From Cryptomeria japonica (taxonomy: Eukaryota; Streptophyta; Pinopsida; Cupressales; Cupressaceae): a stretch of 64,000 nucleotides of DNA. Made by a program: the position numbers and the translations under genes. The stretch is taken from contig NC_081415.1 of NCBI RefSeq assembly GCF_030272615.1, positions 514,210,534 through 514,274,533 on the forward strand, read 5' to 3'. The notes under the pieces are model-generated. The model saw only the letters and a program-made list of their open reading frames with translations. It was not told the DNA's origin and did no database searches. Positions 62,301 to 64,000 of this stretch are shown one piece after another. How positions within the stretch are numbered: position 1 is the first letter of the stretch; every line of letters begins with the position of its first letter.

Positions 62301-63425
62301 AACCAGATGGGTTTTCCCTATCAGAAGACAGTGACATGGTGTGTAGGCTACATAGAGCCTTATATGGACTGAAGCAGGCACCAAGAGCATGGTGTGAATG
62401 CTTGCACTCGCATCTTGTGAAGATTGGATTTGAGAGAACAAGTGAAGATAGCAATATCTACCTGAAATTAGAAGGAGATTAGATTCTAATCTGTGAAGTT
62501 TTTGTTGATGACATTATCTTTGGTGGAGATGATAGGATGAGTGATGACTTTGCAGATGAGATAAAGAAGGAATTTAAAATGTCACTCATAGGGCAGATTA
62601 AGTTCTTCATTGGACTGTAGATTCAACAAATGAAAGATGAAATCTTTATTTCTTAGTCCAAGTATGTCAAAAAGGTGTTGAAGACTTTGACATGGAAGAC
62701 AGTAAACCAGTTGGTACACCAATGGTGACTGGTTGTAAAATATCAAAAGAGTATGACTCAGAATTGGTAAAGAGAAGGAATATCGATCAATGATTGGTAA
62801 GTTGCATTATGTAGTGCATAACAGACCGGACATTACACATGTAGTAGGTATTACCGCTCGGTTTTAGCAAAGCCCAAGGGGTAGCAGTCAAGTGGATTAT
62901 TAGATATCTAAAGGGATCTATTGACTATGGATTATGGTATCCATACAATGATGATTTTGATCTAAAAGTGTTCATAGATGCTGATTGGGCTGGTAATGTG
63001 GATGACCAGAAGAGCACAACCGGTGGTGCATTATTTCTTGGCGGTAGACTAGTCTCATGGATGAGTAAAAAGCAGAGTTGTATCTCTTAGTCCACAGCAG
63101 AAGCAGAGTATGTTGCATCTTTTATGAACTGCACCCAGACTATTTGGATGAAGCATGTATTGAATGGCTTCAAAGTTCTTGTATCTGAACTAGTAAGTAT
63201 ATTCTATGATAATACAAGTGCAATTAACATTTCCAAGAATCTGGTTTAACATGCTAGAACCAAGCACTTTGAACTCAGGTATCACTTCTTGAGGGAAAAG
63301 GTTTAGAACAAAAAGGTGGTATTGGAACATGTTTCCAGTAAGGAGCAGTTAGTAGACATATTCACCAAGCCTCTACCGAAGGCTACCTTAACCTGTTTGG
63401 GAGGTGAATTAGGGGTGCCCCTTTA
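59382..63425 (+). pseudogene. E3 gag-pol, disrupted
   Basis: Gag from ATG 59382, with KIWKDKMKIYIRSMG in a shifted frame, then VWDTLENIYGGDEHV. The knuckle CFSCNQIGHIAINC is at 60169-60210. Protease WIIDSGFSHHMTGD is near 60400: Phe replaces the Ala or Cys usually next to the active site. GAG-pre-integrase WHRRLCHVN is near 60778. Integrase has HTDLCGP, TDDYSRMMWV and a damaged QNGLAKRDNQT (60966-61290). RT has MDVKSAFLNG (near 62243) and FVDDIIFGG (near 62500, in the place of YVDD). RNase H has DADWAG (near 62977) and, after a TAG, STAEAEYVA (near 63090). Of about fifteen in-frame stops most are TAG, several at expected Gln codons (SVA-stop-L, IGL-stop-I, FIS-stop-SK, CIS-stop-ST, EKV-stop-N). 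Confidence 0.92.
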
Positions 63426-63557
63426 AGAGGTAAATTAAAATTCTATGCTCCATATTAGTCAGGTCTTCCATTATATATCATTTTAGGATTGATGTGTGGC
63501 AAGATGCTACTCCTCAGGGGGAGCAACATAGTGGAACAGGGCAGCTTGTGCCTCCAC

Positions 63558-63682
63558 TTTGGCATTGTTGTCAAAGGGGGAGAAGATGTGAAGCAGAGAA
63601 GATATCTACAACAATAGGGAGAAGATGTGATGTAGAAAGAGAGATATCTTTGTATATTGCCATCAATGCCAAAGGGGGAGAT
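63558..63682 (+). promoter_or_regulatory. E3 paired purine tracts, 10-bp inverted repeat and polypurine tract
   Basis: TTTGGCATTG (63558-63567) with AAAGGGGGAGAAGA (63573-63586), and CAATGCCAAA (63664-63673) overlapping AAAGGGGGAGAT (63671-63682) at the LTR edge. Confidence 0.8.
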
Positions 63683-64000
63683 TGTTGGCATATCTACAAA
63701 GTATGATGACATGTTAATACTATATGTTGTCACTAATGTCAATATACTAGGTGAACCTGTATATTGAAGTTAAGCAACTGACAAAGAGAACCGGTATGAT
63801 GTTGTGGACTGGCATATGCGAAAAAGTGAAGCGGTATGCTTGTCCAAGTGAACCGATATGTCGAAAAGAGAACAAGAGAACTGGTATGATGTTGTGAACC
63901 GAAATCGGTATGTCGGAACGAGAACCGGTATATGGAATTTTTTGTATCAAGGGTTCATATGGCATGACTACCGGTTGGTAGTCTCAGTCTCAAGGTTTTC
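63683..64000 (+). repeat. E3 3' LTR, first 318 bp only
   Basis: Matches 57830 onward closely, including the ACCGGTATG cluster. Cut by the window end. Confidence 0.95.

Larger units (their letters stand above)
57830..64000 (+). mobile_element. E3: Ty1/copia retrotransposon with 1.48-kb LTRs, right end outside window
   Basis: 5' LTR 57830-59310, primer site, gag-pol 59382 to about 63425, paired purine tracts, and the first 318 bp of the 3' LTR (63683 onward). The architecture and protein landmarks are close to E2, but the LTR sequence is largely distinct apart from shared control motifs, so it is a sister family. Right target duplication cannot be checked. At least a dozen stops and several frameshifts, the RT to RNase H part being worst (62650-62960). 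Confidence 0.93.

Noticed and set aside
48-64000. Search for CRISPR arrays, bacterial operons, phage or organelle genes
   Set aside because: Nothing of the kind is visible. All recognisable content is plant nuclear genes and retroelements.

Overview
The window is nuclear DNA of a land plant with a large, repeat-filled genome, most likely a gymnosperm. That placement is an inference from the retroelement types, the AT-rich sequence and the plant gene families; no species marker is present. Only two host-type genes are visible and both are damaged. At the left edge (2-1183) is a DUF247/UPF0481 membrane-protein gene, cut by the window start and broken by one in-frame stop. At 51822-54994 is an intron-containing pseudogene of a serine carboxypeptidase S28 (lysosomal Pro-X carboxypeptidase type) with ten recognisable exons. 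No tRNA, rRNA or CRISPR array was seen.

Nearly everything else is transposon sequence in layers. (1) Old remnants: a Ty3/gypsy integrase piece (1955-2380, minus), non-LTR (LINE) remnants (2641-3560 plus; 14245-14690 minus; 24560-25260 plus), a Ty3/gypsy gag-protease remnant (26443-27340 and 35011-36010, minus), a Copia protease remnant (37350-37960, minus) and two unidentified decayed minus-strand ORFs (12640-14240; 48891-49604). (2) A dispersed non-coding repeat of about 1.25 kb, in two copies (3887-4684 plus 10382-10846; and 21473-22740). (3) Younger LTR elements: E1, a complete Ty1/copia (5362-10343, minus) with a perfect 5-bp target duplication; E2, a complete Copia element with 1.5-kb LTRs (27341-35010, plus) inserted into the gypsy gag gene; a solo LTR (25481-26442) inserted near the gypsy protease; E4 (42444 to about 48890, plus), an LTR element with a zinc-knuckle gag and a second unknown ORF where pol should be; E5, an LTR with a gag stub (55945-57182, minus); and E3, a Copia element with 1.48-kb LTRs (57830 to beyond the window end, plus).

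All reading frames are broken, so no element here is autonomous now. E2, E3 and E4 share structural signals near the 3' LTR: two purine tracts, each tied to one arm of a perfect 10-bp inverted repeat. E2 and E1 each carry a tandem duplication of the polypurine tract. E2 and E3 each use their own CpG-containing hexamer (ACCGAG and ACCGGT) repeatedly, in the LTRs and in all codon phases of the coding region. These signals and the E4 second ORF are the most unusual content of the window.
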